Counted from the first letter of the stretch, positions 1-7,988 are shown. The stretch: DNA of 24,823 nucleotides from CAYORM01 sp964406375 (GCA_964406375.1 CAYORM010000041.1:1-24823), one strand, 5' to 3'. Numbers and translations: made by a program. The notes: generated by a model not told the origin, from the letters alone.

Positions 1-491
1 ACAAGGCCGCCGATGCCCCCTGGCGGCGGGCCCGGAAGAATCTCGGCCTGATGCTGCGCGAGGGCATCCTCAAGGAGAACATCGACGGCGAGGCGCTGCT
101 CTGGGCGCATAACCGGCTGATCGGCCGACCGGAACAACGCCGCATCCTGATGGTCATCTCCGACGGCGCGCCGGTCGACGACAGCACACTCTCGGTCAAT
201 GCCGGCAACTACCTCGAACGGCACCTCAAGCAGGTGATCGAGTGGATCGAGCGCAGCTCGCCGGTCGAGCTGCTGGCGATCGGCATCGGGCATGACGTCG
301 GCCGCTATTATCGGCGGGCCGTCACCATCGTCGATGTCGAGCAGCTCGGCGGTACGATGGTCGACAAGCTCGCCGAGCTGTTCGATGAGGAACCGCCGCG
401 CGGCCGTGCAGCAGGCCGCCTGCTCCCGGCGCCCGCCAACCCGCCGGGCATGGCGGCTGCACCGGCACGGGGCGCGGCGCCGGCGCGCTAG
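1..491 (+). CDS. cobT: Cobaltochelatase subunit CobT, C-terminal part (5' end outside window)
   Basis: CobT works with CobS (AAA+ ATPase) and CobN to insert cobalt into hydrogenobyrinic acid a,c-diamide in aerobic cobalamin synthesis; it is cytoplasmic. Only the last 162 codons are present, read in the frame beginning at base 3. The visible part is the end of the von Willebrand factor A-like domain: an ILMVISDGAPVDDST stretch typical of CobT, then the IGIGHDVGRYYRRAVTIVD segment and a LAELFDEE end. The protein closes with about 35 residues of Pro/Ala/Arg-rich tail, probably disordered and not part of the conserved fold. CobS would be expected upstream, outside the window. The identification rests on recognised family motifs; the metal-site residues in the missing first part of the domain cannot be checked. 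Confidence 0.9.
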   Translation, partial: KAADAPWRRARKNLGLMLREGILKENIDGEALLWAHNRLIGRPEQRRILMVISDGAPVDDSTLSVNAGNYLERHLKQVIEWIERSSPVELLAIGIGHDVGRYYRRAVTIVDVEQLGGTMVDKLAELFDEEPPRGRAAGRLLPAPANPPGMAAAPARGAAPAR

Positions 492-504
492 ATCGGAGGC
501 AGCG

Positions 505-542
505 GGCCGCGGGTGTCACGCGCGTGCCGCAATCGCGCGGCC
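505..542. repeat. Nested inverted repeats after cobT
   Basis: Arms GGCCGCG (505-511) and CGCGGCC (536-542) are perfect complements and enclose a perfect 10-base palindrome CACGCGCGTG (517-526). No T-run follows, so it is not a classical intrinsic terminator. It could be a factor-dependent terminator hairpin for cobT or a protein-binding site ahead of the next gene; in DNA this GC-rich it may also be chance. Confidence 0.35.
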
Positions 543-564
543 AGTCTCCGGCAACGGGCCGTGC

Positions 565-593
565 TTGGCAGCGGCATCGGCCTGTGCTCTACC
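565..593 (+). promoter_or_regulatory. Candidate sigma-70 promoter for the parvulin-argJ run
   Basis: TTGGCA (565-570), a 17-base spacer, then TCTACC (588-593). The -35 matches the consensus at four of six positions; the -10 is weak, as is common in GC-rich alphaproteobacteria. It lies 65 bases before the start at 659, in the only sizeable gap (492-658) upstream of the operon, which is the main support. Not verified by any mapped transcript. Confidence 0.35.
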
Positions 594-642
594 ATGCCGC
601 CTGGACGGTTCGGGCTGCTGCGCCGCCCTTCCACGACTGCCG

Positions 643-648
643 AAAGGA
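643..648 (+). promoter_or_regulatory. Ribosome binding site fixing the start of the parvulin gene
   Basis: AAAGGA ends 10 bases before the ATG at 659. It favours that start over an in-frame start at 524, which would add 45 residues ahead of a good signal peptide. Confidence 0.6.
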
Positions 649-658
649 CGTCTACGTC

Positions 659-1576
659 ATGTCATCCCCCGCCCTCCGACTGCTTGCCGGCGTGGCGGCC
701 GCGCTCGTCTTCGCTGCTCCGGGCTGGGCCCAGGAGACGGCACCCGCGACCGACGCCGCCGCCGAGACCCCAGCTGCCGATGTCGCGAGCCAGGAGGATC
801 CGGTCGTCGCCACCGTCAACGGCAACCCGATCCTGCTGTCCGAGGTCCTGCTCGCGATCCAGGCGATGCCGGACCAGTACCGGCAGCTCCCGGTCGAGCT
901 GCTGATCCCGGTCATGGCCGAGCAGGTCGCCCTCTCCCGCCTCGTCACCGAGCAGGCCGAAGCCGCCGGGATGCGGGAGGATCCGGAAGTCCTCGAGCGC
1001 GTCGAGCGGACCATGGATTCGGTGATACAGCAGGTCTGGCTGGAGCGCCGGATCGACGAGATGGTGACTGATGCCGCCGTCGAGGAGGCCTATCAGAGCT
1101 TCGTGGACGCCAACCCGCCGGTCGAGGAGATCCGCGCCCGCCACATCTTGGTGGACACGCAGGAGGAGGCCGAGGCGATCATCGAGCGGCTCAATGCCGG
1201 CGAGGATTTCGCGGCCGTCGCCGACGAGACGACGACCGACCCTTCGGGCCAGGGCAGTGGCGGCGAGCTCGGCTGGTTCTCGCGCGGGCAGATGGTGTCC
1301 GCCTTCGAGGAGGCGGCCTTCGCCCTCGAGCCGGGCAGCTACAGCGAGACCCCGGTCCAGACCCAGTTCGGCTGGCATGTCGTCCAGGTCGAGGATGAGC
1401 GGGTGCAGCCGCCGCCCTCGCTCGACGAGATGCGGCCGCATATCGAGGCCCAGCTCGGCCAGCGCTATCTCGGCGAGATCCTCGAGCAGATCAAGGCCGA
1501 GGCCGAGATCGTGGTGCTGACGCCGGAAACCCCGCAGCCGGACGCCGCTCCGGCCGAGGACGGCAGCGCGGAATAA
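659..1576 (+). CDS. Secreted parvulin-type peptidyl-prolyl cis-trans isomerase (SurA/PpiC family)
   Basis: A 305-residue exported folding factor that isomerises X-Pro bonds in envelope proteins, probably in the periplasm. Residues 1-24 form a signal peptide (hydrophobic ALRLLAGVAAALVFAA, cleavage likely at GWA|QET). A Thr/Ala/Glu-rich linker follows, then a SurA-like N-terminal helical region (from DPVVATVNGNPIL at about 47 to 150), and one rotamase domain at about 157-250 with the family landmarks ARHILV, GGELGWFSRGQMV and FGWHVVQV. The acidic C-terminal tail has no known motif. The start at 659 is preferred because it gives the signal peptide and an AAAGGA site. argJ begins 12 bases downstream, so the two are probably co-transcribed. 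A peptidylprolyl isomerase followed by argJ, GNAT and mutT is an order I associate with Rhodospirillales. No lipobox is seen, so it is probably soluble rather than a PrsA-type lipoprotein. Confidence 0.9.
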   Translation: MSSPALRLLAGVAAALVFAAPGWAQETAPATDAAAETPAADVASQEDPVVATVNGNPILLSEVLLAIQAMPDQYRQLPVELLIPVMAEQVALSRLVTEQAEAAGMREDPEVLERVERTMDSVIQQVWLERRIDEMVTDAAVEEAYQSFVDANPPVEEIRARHILVDTQEEAEAIIERLNAGEDFAAVADETTTDPSGQGSGGELGWFSRGQMVSAFEEAAFALEPGSYSETPVQTQFGWHVVQVEDERVQPPPSLDEMRPHIEAQLGQRYLGEILEQIKAEAEIVVLTPETPQPDAAPAEDGSAE

Positions 1577-1588
1577 CGGAGGCCCGGG

Positions 1589-2821
1589 ATGGCGGGATCC
1601 CTGCCGGTTTCGCCGCTGGCACCGGAACGGCAGGCCGTCCTGCCGCCGGTCGCCGGCGTCCGCCTTGCTTCGGCCGCCTGTGGGCTGAAGAAGTCCGGCG
1701 CGCCGGATGTGCTGCTGATGGTGTTCGACGAGGGCACGAGCGTTGCGGGGACCTTCACCCGCTCGCTCTGCCCCGCCGCTCCCGTCGACCATTGCCGGGC
1801 GATCCTGGGTGGTGGGACGGCGCGGGCGCTGGTGGTCAATGCGGGTAATGCCAACGCCTTCACCGGCCGGGCCGGCGCCGCGACGGTCGAGGCCACCGCC
1901 GCCGCCGCCGCGTCACTTCTCGGCTGTGCCGCGGAAGAGGTGTTCGTCGCCTCGACGGGGGTGATCGGCGAGCCGATGCCCGAGGACCGCATCGCCCGCC
2001 ATCTGCCGGCGCTGGCCGAGGCGCTCGGGACCGGTGGCTGGGCGGAGGCGGCCGAGGCGATCCGCACCACCGACACTTTCGCCAAGACCGCCACGCGCAC
2101 CGCACGCATCGGCGATGTGACGGTGACGCTCGACGGCATCGCCAAGGGGTCCGGCATGATCGCCCCGGACATGGCGACGATGCTGGCCTTCATCGCAACC
2201 GATGCCGCGATCCCGCCGGCGTTGCTGCAGGAGTGCCTGTCCGACGCCGTCGACCGCTCGTTCAATTCCATTACCGTCGATGGCGACACCTCGACCAACG
2301 ACACGGTCCTGCTGTTCGCGACCGGCCGTGCCGGCCATCCGCCGGTGACTGAGGCGGCGCAGCTCGCCGCCTTCCGCGAGGCGCTGTGTGCGCTGACGGC
2401 GGATCTCGCCCAGCAGATCGCGCGCGACGGCGAAGGCGCCCGCAAGCTGATCGAGATCCGCGTCACCGGTGCCGCCTCCGACGTTTCGGCACGGCGCATC
2501 GGCCTCGCGATCGCCAACTCCCCGCTCGTCAAGACGGCGATCGCCGGCGAGGATGCCAATTGGGGTCGCATCGTCATGGCGGTCGGCAAGGCGGGCGAGC
2601 CGGCCGACCGCGACCGCCTGGCGATCGCCATCGGCGGGATCGCGGTGGCGCGGGACGGCATGGTCGTCGCCGGCTATGACGAGGCGCCGGTCGCCGCGCA
2701 TATGAAGGGCAGCGAGATCAGCATCGCCGTCGATATCGGGCTCGGCCAAGGCAGCGCCACGGTGTGGACCTGCGACCTGACCCACGGCTACATCGCGATC
2801 AACGCCGACTACCGAAGCTGA
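1589..2821 (+). CDS. argJ: Bifunctional glutamate N-acetyltransferase / amino-acid acetyltransferase ArgJ
   Basis: ArgJ moves the acetyl group from N-acetylornithine to glutamate (recycling arginine pathway) and in many bacteria also acetylates glutamate from acetyl-CoA. At 410 residues it has the usual length. The self-processing site is clear: KGSGMIAPDMATMLAF, in which Thr197 becomes the N-terminal nucleophile of the beta chain after cleavage of the Ala196-Thr197 bond. Other landmarks are VVNAGNANAFTG near residue 82, ASTGVIGE near 121, GEDANWGRI and the NADYRS C-terminus. Translation of the next gene starts 2 bases after this stop, which suggests coupling. Whether it is mono- or bifunctional cannot be told from sequence alone. 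Confidence 0.96.
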   Translation: MAGSLPVSPLAPERQAVLPPVAGVRLASAACGLKKSGAPDVLLMVFDEGTSVAGTFTRSLCPAAPVDHCRAILGGGTARALVVNAGNANAFTGRAGAATVEATAAAAASLLGCAAEEVFVASTGVIGEPMPEDRIARHLPALAEALGTGGWAEAAEAIRTTDTFAKTATRTARIGDVTVTLDGIAKGSGMIAPDMATMLAFIATDAAIPPALLQECLSDAVDRSFNSITVDGDTSTNDTVLLFATGRAGHPPVTEAAQLAAFREALCALTADLAQQIARDGEGARKLIEIRVTGAASDVSARRIGLAIANSPLVKTAIAGEDANWGRIVMAVGKAGEPADRDRLAIAIGGIAVARDGMVVAGYDEAPVAAHMKGSEISIAVDIGLGQGSATVWTCDLTHGYIAINADYRS

Positions 2822-2823
2822 CT

Positions 2824-3390
2824 GTGCTGGATCTCCCTGAGGCGCTCGAGACGGAGCGGCTGCGGCTGCGCCATCACCGGCCGTCCGATGCGCCTGCCAT
2901 CGCGACCCTGCTCGATGATTGGGCGGTGGTGCGCTGGCTGTCGGAGGTCCCCTTCCCCTATACGGCCGCCGATGCCGAGGAATGGATCGAGCAGTCGCGC
3001 CGGGCGCGCATCGCCGGGCGCGACTATCAGTTCGTGGTGACGCGTGCCGAAGACGGAGTGCTGATCGGCCATATCGGCCTGCGAATCGCGATCAATGGCA
3101 AGCTGGGCGAACTCGGCTATTGGTTCGGCCGGCCGTTCTGGGGCCAGGGCTATGCGACCGAGGCGGCCCAGGCGGTGATCGCCTTCGGCTTCCTCGATCT
3201 CGGCCTCGAACGCATCCAGGCGGGCTACCACCCCGCCAATCTCGCCTCCGGCCGGGTGCTGGTGAAGGCCGGGCTGATGACCGACGGGATCAAGACGATC
3301 CATTTCCGCGCGCTGGGCACGACCGAACCCTGCCCCCTCTTCGCGCTGGAACGGCACGATTATCTGAAGATCCATGGCGCCCCCGTCTGA
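2824..3390 (+). CDS. GNAT-family N-acetyltransferase (RimJ/RimL-like)
   Basis: A 188-residue acetyl-CoA-dependent N-acyltransferase; the acceptor is unknown. It starts ETERLRLRHHRPSDAPAI, typical of RimJ/RimL-type GNATs, and has the acetyl-CoA pyrophosphate-binding loop in LGYWFGRPFWGQGYATEA (about 97-114), then the usual NxxSxxVLxKAG-like segment (NLASGRVLVKAG). The start is taken as the GTG at 2824, 2 bases after the argJ stop; an earlier in-frame start at 2764 would lie inside argJ and add 20 unconserved residues. Its last 17 bases overlap mutT. The argJ-GNAT-mutT order hints at protein or small-molecule acetylation in a housekeeping setting, but no substrate can be named. Confidence 0.85.
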   Translation: MLDLPEALETERLRLRHHRPSDAPAIATLLDDWAVVRWLSEVPFPYTAADAEEWIEQSRRARIAGRDYQFVVTRAEDGVLIGHIGLRIAINGKLGELGYWFGRPFWGQGYATEAAQAVIAFGFLDLGLERIQAGYHPANLASGRVLVKAGLMTDGIKTIHFRALGTTEPCPLFALERHDYLKIHGAPV

Positions 3391-3823
3391 CGCTCCGTCC
3401 GCGGGACAAGGCCTCGCACAGCCGCGCCCGATCCTTCTCGTCGCCGCGGTTGCGCTGATCGATGTCGACGGCCGGGTGCTGCTGGCCCGTCGGCCGGAAG
3501 GCAAGCCGCTGGCCGGGCTGTGGGAGTTTCCAGGCGGCAAGGTGCAGCCGGGCGAGACGCCCGAGGCGGCGCTGATCCGCGAACTGCGCGAGGAGCTGGC
3601 GATCGACACGGTCGAGAGCTGCCTTGCGCCCTTCACCTTCGCGAGCCACGCCTATCCGGCTTTCCACCTCCTGATGCCGCTTTATGTCTGCCGCCGCTGG
3701 CAGGGCATCCCGCGGCCGCAGGAGGGACAGACGCTCGCCTGGGTGCGCAAGGCGGCGCTCGGGGATTATCCGATGCCACCCGCCGATCTCCCGCTGGTGG
3801 CGATGCTGCGCGACCTGCTCTAG
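3374..3823 (+). CDS. mutT: 8-oxo-dGTP diphosphatase MutT (Nudix hydrolase)
   Basis: Hydrolyses oxidised nucleotides such as 8-oxo-dGTP to the monophosphate, preventing A:T to C:G transversions. The 149-residue protein carries the Nudix box from Gly55 to Ile77: Gly55, Glu61, then Arg69-Glu70-Leu71 and the metal-binding Glu73-Glu74. The Gly normally found near the box end is Ala76 here (ELAI instead of ELGI), which probably does not matter for metal binding. LWEFPGGKV before the box and QTLAWV near the C-terminus are typical MutT features. The first 18 residues are an unconserved leader. It overlaps the GNAT gene by 17 bases. Its TAG stop shares bases with the TAG of the convergent methyltransferase gene. 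A broader-specificity Nudix enzyme cannot be ruled out. Confidence 0.88.
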   Translation: MAPPSDAPSAGQGLAQPRPILLVAAVALIDVDGRVLLARRPEGKPLAGLWEFPGGKVQPGETPEAALIRELREELAIDTVESCLAPFTFASHAYPAFHLLMPLYVCRRWQGIPRPQEGQTLAWVRKAALGDYPMPPADLPLVAMLRDLL

Positions 3824-4767
3824 CCAGGCTCGGGCACCGAAGGCTGGCCCGGCGCCGCCGGGTCACCCGCCGGCTGCTCGACGGTGCCCAGCGCCTCGGC
3901 GAAGCGCCGGGCCGCGCTGCCTGGCCTCAAGGGGCGCTGCTGGCTTTCATGTGGCGCCCAGCCGGCCAGGAAGATGATCTCGAAGGTCGCCGGCACCCGG
4001 CCCTCGGCATCACCGTGCCGGGCGAGATACTCGGCCGCGACCTCCGGCCAGAAGGCCCGCGGCGGCACCCACGGATCGCGCCCCCGGACGGCATTGGTCT
4101 CGCCCATGCCGCGCAGATCGGCGAGAAGCCGGAAGGGTGAGGCGTAGTCGACCGTCACCGCCTCGCCATCGGCCACCGGCAGCGCGAAGCCGGCCCGCTG
4201 CAGCAGGCCGGCCGCATCACGCAGATCGGCGAAGGGCGACAGGCGCTGCGATGCGCCGCCGCGATGCCGCTCCTCGACCGCGACGAGCGCGCCGCGCAGC
4301 TCGCGCAGTGTGCCGGCGCCGAACATCGCGCCGAGGAAGAGCCCGTCCGGCCTGAGCGCACGGCGAATCTGCAGCAGAGCGCCCGGCAGGTCGTTCACCC
4401 AGTGCAGTGACAGGGAGGACAGAACGAGATCGAGCCGTCCCTCGGCCACCGGGAGGGCTTCCTCGTCACAGGCGAAGGCAGGTGCATCAGGCCGCGCGGC
4501 CGCCGCGGCATAGGCGGGCGACAGATCCGCCTGGAGCAGCCTCTCCACCCGCCGGCCGCCGGCACGGTCGAGCGCCCGGCCGATCGCGCCGTCACGGCAA
4601 CCGAGATCGAGCGCCAGCGGGAATTCGCGCGCGATGTCCGACAGCCGCTCGACCAGGAGATCGGCCACGTGGTCAAAAAGGAAGGCGTGGTCGGGCGCCG
4701 TCGGGGCGGCGCGGTCACGGTGCCGGCGCACCGCCGTCCGGTCGAAGACGAGCATCGCGTCGGTCAT
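3820..4767 (-). CDS. SAM-dependent methyltransferase, NDUFAF5/BioC-like
   Basis: A 315-residue class I (Rossmann) methyltransferase-fold protein. Motif I is LALDLGCRDGAIG (51-63), the acidic end of strand beta-2 is Asp81 in LQADLS, and SLSLHWVNDLPGAL is the segment that marks the NDUFAF5 group; the mitochondrial member is a complex I assembly factor (hydroxylase) and BioC is a malonyl-ACP methyltransferase. Which reaction the bacterial protein performs is not known to me. The start at 4767 (MTDAMLVFDR) is preferred over an upstream in-frame start at 4824 that adds a Pro/Arg-rich, unconserved leader. The C-terminal 35 or so residues are Pro/Ala-rich and look disordered. It diverges from comF across 71 bases, an arrangement frequent in alphaproteobacteria, so the two probably share a promoter region. 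Confidence 0.85.
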   Translation of the reverse strand: MTDAMLVFDRTAVRRHRDRAAPTAPDHAFLFDHVADLLVERLSDIAREFPLALDLGCRDGAIGRALDRAGGRRVERLLQADLSPAYAAAAARPDAPAFACDEEALPVAEGRLDLVLSSLSLHWVNDLPGALLQIRRALRPDGLFLGAMFGAGTLRELRGALVAVEERHRGGASQRLSPFADLRDAAGLLQRAGFALPVADGEAVTVDYASPFRLLADLRGMGETNAVRGRDPWVPPRAFWPEVAAEYLARHGDAEGRVPATFEIIFLAGWAPHESQQRPLRPGSAARRFAEALGTVEQPAGDPAAPGQPSVPEPG

Positions 4768-4838
4768 GCCGCCCGAATTAGGCGGCGGGAGACGCCGCCG
4801 CAAGGGCGTGCAGTGTCCGGCCATGGTAGAATGCCGTC

Positions 4839-5684
4839 ATGTCGGGAGGAGCAGCCGCCGGGACGACCGCAGCGCAGCGGGGCCGAGTGGTCGGCTGGTT
4901 GCGACGGGCGATCGATGCCGTCTTGCCGCCGCGCTGCCTGTCATGCGGCACCGAGATTGCGCCCGGCGGCGCCGTCTGCGCTGGCTGCTGGCGACGGCTG
5001 ACGCCAATCGCGTCGCCCTTCTGCACCTGCTGCGGCCTGCCCTTCACCATCCCGGTAGAGGGGGCGGGCGCACGCTGCGGCGCCTGCCATGCCGAGCCGC
5101 CCGCCTTCGACAGGGCGCGGGCGCCGCTGCTCTATGACGCGGTGAGCCGCAAGCTGGTGCTGGCCTTCAAGCATGCGGATGCGACCCATGCCGCGCCGGC
5201 CCTCGCCGGCTGGATCCGCCGGGCGACAGCGCCGCTGGCCGATGAGGCGGAGGTCATCGTGCCGGTGCCGCTGCACCCGCGGCGATTGCTGGCCCGACGC
5301 TACAATCAGGCGGCGCTGCTGGCCCTCGGCATCGGCCGCGAAGCCGGACGGCCGGTGCTGGTCGACGCGCTGCTGCGCCGTCGCGCGACGCCATCCCAGG
5401 GCGGCCTCGGCCGGGCGGGACGGCGGCGCAACGTTCAGGGCGCCTTCGCCCTGCGCCCCTCCGCCGCCCCGGCGATCGTCGGCCGGCGCGTCCTTCTCGT
5501 CGACGACGTGCTGACGACCGGGGCGACCGTCGACGAATGCGCCCGCATCCTGCGGCGCGGCGCCGCCGCCGCGGTTGACGTCGCCGTGCTGGCGCGCGTA
5601 CCCGGCCCCGACCAGACCGGCCATGTGCCTGACTCTGACCGCGAATCGGCGCAGGCTGGTGAGCTGGACAAGTGGTGGGCATGA
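4839..5684 (+). CDS. comF: ComF family protein (phosphoribosyltransferase fold)
   Basis: A 281-residue ComF/GntX-type protein, related to the DNA-uptake protein ComFC; its biochemical role in non-competent bacteria is unclear. An N-terminal zinc-ribbon-like region carries cysteine pairs C33/C36, C47/C50, C62/C65 and C80/C83. A type I phosphoribosyltransferase domain follows with the PRPP-binding motif VLLVDDVLTTGAT (218-230), and VPVPLHPRRLLARRYNQA and TPSQGGL are ComF hallmarks. The last 35 or so residues are variable. The stop TGA overlaps an in-frame ATG of the following pta reading frame (ATGA at 5681-5684). No competence genes are near, so DNA uptake should not be inferred. Confidence 0.9.
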   Translation: MSGGAAAGTTAAQRGRVVGWLRRAIDAVLPPRCLSCGTEIAPGGAVCAGCWRRLTPIASPFCTCCGLPFTIPVEGAGARCGACHAEPPAFDRARAPLLYDAVSRKLVLAFKHADATHAAPALAGWIRRATAPLADEAEVIVPVPLHPRRLLARRYNQAALLALGIGREAGRPVLVDALLRRRATPSQGGLGRAGRRRNVQGAFALRPSAAPAIVGRRVLLVDDVLTTGATVDECARILRRGAAAAVDVAVLARVPGPDQTGHVPDSDRESAQAGELDKWWA

Positions 5685-5695
5685 GAGGCAGCGAG

Positions 5696-6700
5696 ATGGC
5701 GCGACCGGGTGCAATCGACGAGCCGGTGGCCGTGCAGGCGACAACTGGTCCGCGGCCCCCGGTCCATGCCGTCGACCTCCTGGGCGACCTCCTGGCGCGC
5801 TGCCGGGGCCTGCCGCCGGTACCGACCGCGGTGGTGCATCCCTGCGACGAGACGGCGCTCGCCGGCGCCGTCCGCGCGGCAGCCGAGGGGCTGATCGCGC
5901 CAGTGCTGGTCGGCCCCGAACCGAAGATCCGCGGCGCAGCTGAACGCTGCGGCATCGCGATCGGGGACATGCCGCTCGTCACGGCGCCGCACAGCCATGC
6001 GGCGGCCCAGTGCGCCGTCGCCCTCGTCCGCGAAGGGCGGGTGCGGGCGCTGATGAAGGGCAGCCTCCACACCGATGAGCTGATGGAGGCGGCGATGCCG
6101 GCGACGACCGGCCTGCGTACCGAGCGCCGGATGAGCCATGTCTTCGTCATGGCCGTCCCGGCCTATGACCGGCTGCTGCTGGTCACCGACGCCGCGATCA
6201 ACATCGCCCCCGATCTCGAGGCCAAGCGCGACATCGCGCAGAATGCGATCGACCTCGCGCGTGTCCTCGGTGTCGAGACGCCGCGCCTTGCGATCCTGTC
6301 GGCGGTCGAGACCGTGACGACCCGTATCCCGTCGACCATCGATGCGGCCGCCCTGTGCAAGATGGCCGATCGTGGCCAGATCACCGGCGGGCTGCTCGAC
6401 GGGCCGCTCGCCTTCGACAATGCGATCAGCATCGCCGCGGCCGAGAGCAAGGGGATCGTCTCGCCGGTCGCCGGCCGCGCCGATATCCTGCTGGTGCCGG
6501 ATCTCGAGGCGGGGAACATGCTGGCCAAGCAGCTCTCCTATTTCGCCGGCGCCGATTCCGCCGGGCTCGTGCTCGGCGCGCGGGTGCCGATCGTTTTGAC
6601 GAGCCGGGCCGATCCCGAGCGCGTGCGCGTCGCCTCCTGCGCACTCGCCGCACTCATGGCGGCGGCCGGCGGCTCGGGCGAGACGCTGCCGGGTAGCTGA
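5696..6700 (+). CDS. Phosphate acetyl/butyryltransferase family protein (phosphotransacetylase)
   Basis: Interconverts an acyl-CoA plus phosphate with acyl-phosphate plus CoA. The 334-residue protein has only the catalytic PTA/PTB domain, without the DRTGG or enoyl-CoA hydratase domains carried by longer relatives. Recognisable segments are ALMKGSLHTDELM, SHVFVMAVPAYDRLLLVTDAA, NAIDLARVLGVETPRLAILSA, GLLDGPLAFDNAIS and DILLVPDLEAGNMLAKQL. The ATG at 5696 is favoured because GAGG ends 7 bases upstream; the ATG at 5681, which overlaps the comF stop, is the alternative and adds five residues. The acetate-kinase-family gene begins 6 bases after the stop, so the two form a pair. Acetyl, propionyl or butyryl specificity cannot be read from the sequence. 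Confidence 0.85.
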   Translation: MARPGAIDEPVAVQATTGPRPPVHAVDLLGDLLARCRGLPPVPTAVVHPCDETALAGAVRAAAEGLIAPVLVGPEPKIRGAAERCGIAIGDMPLVTAPHSHAAAQCAVALVREGRVRALMKGSLHTDELMEAAMPATTGLRTERRMSHVFVMAVPAYDRLLLVTDAAINIAPDLEAKRDIAQNAIDLARVLGVETPRLAILSAVETVTTRIPSTIDAAALCKMADRGQITGGLLDGPLAFDNAISIAAAESKGIVSPVAGRADILLVPDLEAGNMLAKQLSYFAGADSAGLVLGARVPIVLTSRADPERVRVASCALAALMAAAGGSGETLPGS

Positions 6701-6706
6701 CGCGCG

Positions 6707-7969
6707 ATGCCCATCCCCGCCATCCTCACCGTCAATGCCGGTTCGTCGACGCTGAAATTCGCACTGTTTGGCCTCGCCGGCGGGCCTGCCCTGGCGCGCG
6801 GGCTGATCGACGGGATCGGCACCGATGCGGCGACCCTGCGGGTCACCGCCGCCGATGGTGGCCTTCTGGCCGACGAGACACACGCCGCTCCGTCCGGCTT
6901 CGACCATGCGGCAGCGGTCGCCCGCCTTCTCGCCTGGACCAAGAACGCCTCGACCGGCGGGCGCGCCGTGCGGATCGCGGCCGTCGGCCATCGCGTCGTG
7001 CATGGCGGCGACCGCTACGTCGAGCCGGTTCTGATCGATGATGCCGTCCTCGCCGCGCTGGCGGCGATCGCGCCGCTGGCGCCGCTGCACCAACCACACA
7101 ATCTCGCCGGCATCGCGGCGATGCGCCGGCGCCATGCCGAGATCCCGCAAGTCGCCTGCTTCGACACGGCCTTCCACGCGACCCAGTCGGCGGTCGAGCG
7201 CAGCTACGCCCTGCCCCGCGCGCTGACCGACCGCGGCCTGCGCCGCTACGGTTTTCACGGCCTCTCCTATGAATGGGTCGCCGCGGCGCTGCCCGCGCTT
7301 GCGCCGGAGGCCGCAGCCGGCCGCGTCGTCGTTGCCCATCTCGGCGCCGGCGTCAGCTTGTGCGCCCTGGCCGGCGGACGCAGCGTCGCGACCACCATGG
7401 GGTTCACCGCACTCGAGGGGTTGCCGATGGCCACCCGCTCGGGCAGCGTCGATCCTGGGCTGGTGCTGCATCTGCTGGGCGAGCCGGGCGCGACGGTCGA
7501 GAGCGTCGGCGACCTCCTCTACCGCGAGAGCGGGCTGCGCGGCGTCTCGGGCCTGTCGGGCGACATGCGCCGGCTGCGGGCGGCCGGAACGCCCGAGGCC
7601 GAGTTCGCGATCGAGCTCTTCGTCCATCGCATCGTGCAGGGGGTGGGCGCGATGGCGGCGACGCTGGGCGGGATCGATGCGCTGGTCTTCACCGCGGGTG
7701 TCGGCGAGCACGACGCGGCGCTGCGCGCGGCCGTCTGCACGCGGCTGTCTTGGCTCGGCCTCGCCTTTGACCCGGTGGCCAATGCCGCGGGCGGACCCTG
7801 CCTGTCGCGGCCGGGACGCGTGTCCGCCTGGGTGGTTCCGACGGATGAGGAGCGGATGATCGCCCGCCATGTCCGCACCCTTTGCGGGTCTGCCCTGGCA
7901 CCGGCGCCGCAGCCACCCCCTGGCGCGGTACCCCTGCCGCCCTCATATCCGGGCGATCGCCCGTCCTAG
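6707..7969 (+). CDS. ackA: Acetate/propionate kinase family protein
   Basis: Interconverts acyl-phosphate plus ADP with the carboxylic acid plus ATP, using the product of the preceding phosphotransacetylase. The 420-residue protein has the ASKHA fold with NAGSSTLKF (Asn10), GHRVVHGG (Arg96), FDTAFH (Asp153), RRYGFHGLSYEWV (His184), ATRSG (Arg244) and a C-terminal PTDEE (Glu381). Three normally conserved stretches differ: HLGNG reads HLGAG (Ala214), SGDxDP reads SGSVDP, and the FTGGIGEN-type segment reads FTAGVGEH. The last 25 or so residues are a Pro-rich extension. The key Arg, Asp and His residues are kept, so it is probably active, but its acyl range may differ. The symbol reflects the family, not proven acetate specificity. 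No strong ribosome site is seen, so translation may be coupled to pta. Confidence 0.86.
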   Translation: MPIPAILTVNAGSSTLKFALFGLAGGPALARGLIDGIGTDAATLRVTAADGGLLADETHAAPSGFDHAAAVARLLAWTKNASTGGRAVRIAAVGHRVVHGGDRYVEPVLIDDAVLAALAAIAPLAPLHQPHNLAGIAAMRRRHAEIPQVACFDTAFHATQSAVERSYALPRALTDRGLRRYGFHGLSYEWVAAALPALAPEAAAGRVVVAHLGAGVSLCALAGGRSVATTMGFTALEGLPMATRSGSVDPGLVLHLLGEPGATVESVGDLLYRESGLRGVSGLSGDMRRLRAAGTPEAEFAIELFVHRIVQGVGAMAATLGGIDALVFTAGVGEHDAALRAAVCTRLSWLGLAFDPVANAAGGPCLSRPGRVSAWVVPTDEERMIARHVRTLCGSALAPAPQPPPGAVPLPPSYPGDRPS

Positions 7970-7988
7970 GCCCCGATCGAGCAGGCCC

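Noticed and set aside
4839..5684. A competence (DNA uptake) locus suggested by comF
   Set aside because: ComF-type proteins are widespread in non-competent alphaproteobacteria, and no other com genes are present.
5435..7870. 811-codon open frame on the minus strand opposite comF, pta and ackA
   Set aside because: It is antisense to three well-supported genes and is rich in Arg, Gly and Asp without any recognisable motif; an artefact of high GC at third positions.
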